In this document: piece after piece, positions 62,219 to 64,000 of the stretch | Layout of the letters: every line of letters starts with the position of its first letter | Position numbering within the stretch: position 1 is the stretch's first letter | Assembly (NCBI RefSeq): GCF_009208105.1 | Contig: NZ_WFKL01000002.1 | Span: forward strand, 1-64,000 | DNA length: 64,000 nt | Direction: 5' to 3' | From: Rouxiella sp. S1S-2 | Lineage (GTDB): Bacteria; Pseudomonadota; Gammaproteobacteria; Enterobacterales; Enterobacteriaceae | Notes under the pieces: generated by a model | The model's input: only the letters and a program-made list of their open reading frames with translations | The model's database searches: none | Told to the model about the DNA's origin: nothing | Translations under genes and position numbers: made by a program

Positions 62219-62425
62219 AAACGAGGGCCTCGGGTTGAATTAACTTCAATTCGGGGCTTCTTGCTTTCTGCTCTTTGCATAAATCTTAATCCATGCTCAG
62301 AACAGAAAGATCCTGAGCACCCGCGCGAAGTGTAACAGCCTTTTCGACGGCTTATGAGAATATTAATCATATAAATCAATTATTTAAATTAATAAAACAT
62401 AGCCGGCACTTTTACTGAATTGCCA

Positions 62426-62807
62426 GGAAGAAGAAGCGAGCCTTTACGCTGACCTTTGCAAATATTCCCTTCCGGAATAAATGTCATTAACATATTAAAT
62501 AAAGATTATTAGCTTGAAGACTGCTTTTTTAATAAATCAATACCGTTAAATTTTTATTCATCTGCATAGGAAAATATTTTAAATCATTGCCATTTCATAT
62601 CAAACAGGTAGTGGCCAATCCTATACCACCGCTTTAACTCCGACTATGAAGCGCATTTCAGTAATTAAGTGATGTTATTTCACAGCATTTCCGCCACGGA
62701 ATTTATAAAAAGGTTAATTATATTGAGCGTTTCGGCTGTCTCGTATCAACCGGGTAAATGCCTGGTAAGGGATAACCTGATTATATGCCGTTAACTATGT
62801 TTGCCGC
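62426..62807. other. Gene-free spacer
   Basis: I see no gene. Mostly AT-rich with no strong repeat. Confidence 0.4.
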
Positions 62808-63158
62808 ATTCTTGGCCGTTTCCTGACTATTACGGGTGCTGGTTACCTTTTTTGGCTAGGTGTAGGAATACTTCGTAATCCCTCTGTTCCTGTAATAGAT
62901 CGCGACGGTGAAGAGTTTGGGTCAAGGGTAAAGTGGGCGTTAAAGGGGTTTTGTATTAACGGTCTAAATCTGAAAGTATTTCTTTTGTTTCTCGCTCTGC
63001 TTCCTCAGTTTACCAATGTGAAGTCCGCGTGGCCTTTGCCGTTGCAAATGACCGCGCTGGGGCTTAGCTATGTGTTCAGTTGCGGTGTGATAGTTGGATA
63101 CTGTTCAAGCGCAGCGCTTCAAACGTGTCCGCAGGCGGCTAAGATGGGAGTAGGTTAG
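62808..63158 (+). pseudogene. LysE/RhtB family exporter remnant
   Basis: A frame without a start reads ITGAGYLFWLGVGILRNPSV, WALKGFCINGLNLKVFLLFLALLPQF and QMTALGLSYVFSCGVIVGY, the middle of LysE-type exporters (GxxYLxxLGxxxLR … GxxxNxxNPKxxLFFxxFLPQF). The first 60 residues and the C-terminal helix are missing, and it ends KMGVG-stop. It is dead. Confidence 0.75.
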
Positions 63159-63211
63159 AACCAATGCTGTTAAATTTTAAATCTCAGAGCATCTACCCAA
63201 AACCTTAAACG

Positions 63212-63239
63212 AAAAAACCCGCTCAAGGCGGGCTTTTTT
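63212..63239. terminator. Rho-independent terminator, bidirectional
   Basis: AAAAAACCCGC-TCAA-GGCGGGCTTTTTT. It is 70 bases beyond the stop codon of the cold-shock gene (minus strand) and just after the LysE remnant. Confidence 0.85.
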
Positions 63240-63308
63240 ATCACTAAGCTTAACTGCTCAGGCTCTGGCCATCATCGCTATCGTAAGTTTTAGTGAGGTT
63301 ATCGGCAA

Positions 63309-63521
63309 TTAAAGCGCGACAACATTGGCAGCTGAGGGGCCTTTAGCGCCGTTCTCAATCGAGAATTCCACTTTCTGGCCTTCGTCTAAGGTTTTGAAAT
63401 CGCTGCTTTGGATGGCGGAAAAATGTACGAATACATCTTTGCTACCGTCTTGTGGAGAGATAAAACCGAAACCTTTACCAGCATCAAACCATTTTACTAA
63501 ACCAGTCATTTTATTAGACAT
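63309..63521 (-). CDS. Cold-shock protein, CspA family
   Basis: 70 residues. RNP1 is KGFGFISP and RNP2 VFVHFS, in [20 protein letters not shown] and [18 protein letters not shown]. Binds single-stranded RNA and melts secondary structure. The N-terminus [20 protein letters not shown] and the C-terminus [20 protein letters not shown] are close to CspA/CspE paralogues of enterobacteria. The ribosome site is TGAAAGGAAG. Long upstream leader of more than 200 bases is expected for CspA-type thermo-control. Confidence 0.95.
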   Translation of the reverse strand: MSNKMTGLVKWFDAGKGFGFISPQDGSKDVFVHFSAIQSSDFKTLDEGQKVEFSIENGAKGPSAANVVAL

Positions 63522-64000
63522 AGATACTTCCTTTCATTTTTTGAGCCACTTATCGTGACGAACGAGGCCTGTTTTGCAGAGTTTTACTTACTTGGCACTT
63601 AGGAGGAGGCTCATGAAGAAGGGTATCTATGGATAACGCTTGAACTGAGAACTGCTTTACTAAAACTGCTTTCATAAGGTCTGTGTTCCAAACCGATGGC
63701 ATCATAGTAGACTTAGAATGATTTAATAAGCAAGTATTAATTATATAATAATTTTAATTAGCTAACTCACTGAGCCATTTGGCCCTTTCTGGAAGGAACA
63801 TGGATGGTCTTAAGAATGGTCTGATAATGATTTGTGTGAGGCTAAAACGATAAAAGCCCCGACCATTTGCAGTCAGGGCTTTTATCTTTCTTCCAACTTC
63901 AAATTTAACATTAATGAACTTAATTGACTTACTACTATTAGTACTGCATTAGATGTACACGTTTATCTCAGATAATATTAGGCTATAACTAATAAAAAAC
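63522..64000. other. Cold-shock gene leader and terminal spacer
   Basis: The stretch just right of 63521 is the probable long 5' leader of the cold-shock gene. At 63849-63886 a perfect hairpin with arms GATAAAAGCCC and GGGCTTTTATC could act as a terminator in either direction. I see no gene in this stretch. Confidence 0.5.

Larger units (their letters stand above)
61870..62425 (-). repeat. Direct repeat, copy 2 (hok module)
   Basis: Copy of 51580-52125 in the same orientation. It bounds the right side of a 10.3 kb segment containing the RND pump, deaminase, acetyltransferases and LysR genes. Homology fades after about 62425. Confidence 0.88.

Overview
The window looks like a plasmid (or chromid) segment from an enterobacterium, possibly Rahnella, Ewingella or Serratia-like; the genus is a guess. 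Support: a P1-type replication and partition core (Rep_3 initiator, iterons, ParA/ParB, parS with an IHF site), two hok-type killer loci, an E. coli-like cold-shock gene, and strong Shine-Dalgarno sequences throughout.

Layout. 1-8.2 kb: a catabolic island for a hydroxy or sugar acid (racemase, FMN hydroxyacid dehydrogenase, ModA-like protein, LacI regulator, ACS-type transporter, class II aldolase-like enzyme, secreted lactonase-like propeller, secreted cupin). Operators of the form TGAAAGCGCTTACA lie at the promoters. 8.3-15.5 kb: two complete three-subunit membrane FAD/cytochrome c dehydrogenases in convergent operons, suited to periplasmic sugar or aldonate oxidation. 16-28.9 kb: a mosaic of small intact genes (DUF1203, TetR + DHFR-like reductase, cupin, secreted NmrA-like protein, carboxymuconolactone decarboxylase-like, LysR, Old Yellow Enzyme, lipoprotein, TPR, DUF3147) mixed with wrecked genes, IS3 and IS110 remnants and a dispersed ~90 bp repeat. 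28.9-32.9 kb: a beta-glucoside PTS operon (IIB, IIC, GH1, LacI repressor).

33.5-41.3 kb is the most interesting part. An NtdA/NtdB-like pair (kanosamine-6-phosphate aminotransferase and phosphatase) converges on a tight six-gene operon: PP-loop ATP pyrophosphatase, ATP-grasp ligase, class II glutamine amidotransferase, 2OG-Fe(II) oxygenase, YbaK-type aminoacyl-tRNA deacylase and EamA exporter. It reads as a small natural-product pathway with its own export and possible self-protection. I do not recognise it as a described cluster.

43.2-51.5 kb is plasmid maintenance: initiator, 14 iterons at ~38 bp period, two diverged origin-like modules repeated exactly 290 bp apart, parAB and parS, then about 3 kb of decayed DNA carrying seven widely spaced inverted Rep-box-like motifs. 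51.6-62.4 kb is bounded by direct repeats of a ~550 bp hok module. The left hok copy has a nonsense codon and the right one is intact. Between them lie a TetR-RND efflux operon, a RibD-type deaminase, two acetyltransferases, a LysR remnant, an SRPBCC protein and a LysR regulator. The right end has a LysE remnant and a cold-shock protein gene. No tRNA, rRNA or CRISPR array was seen.
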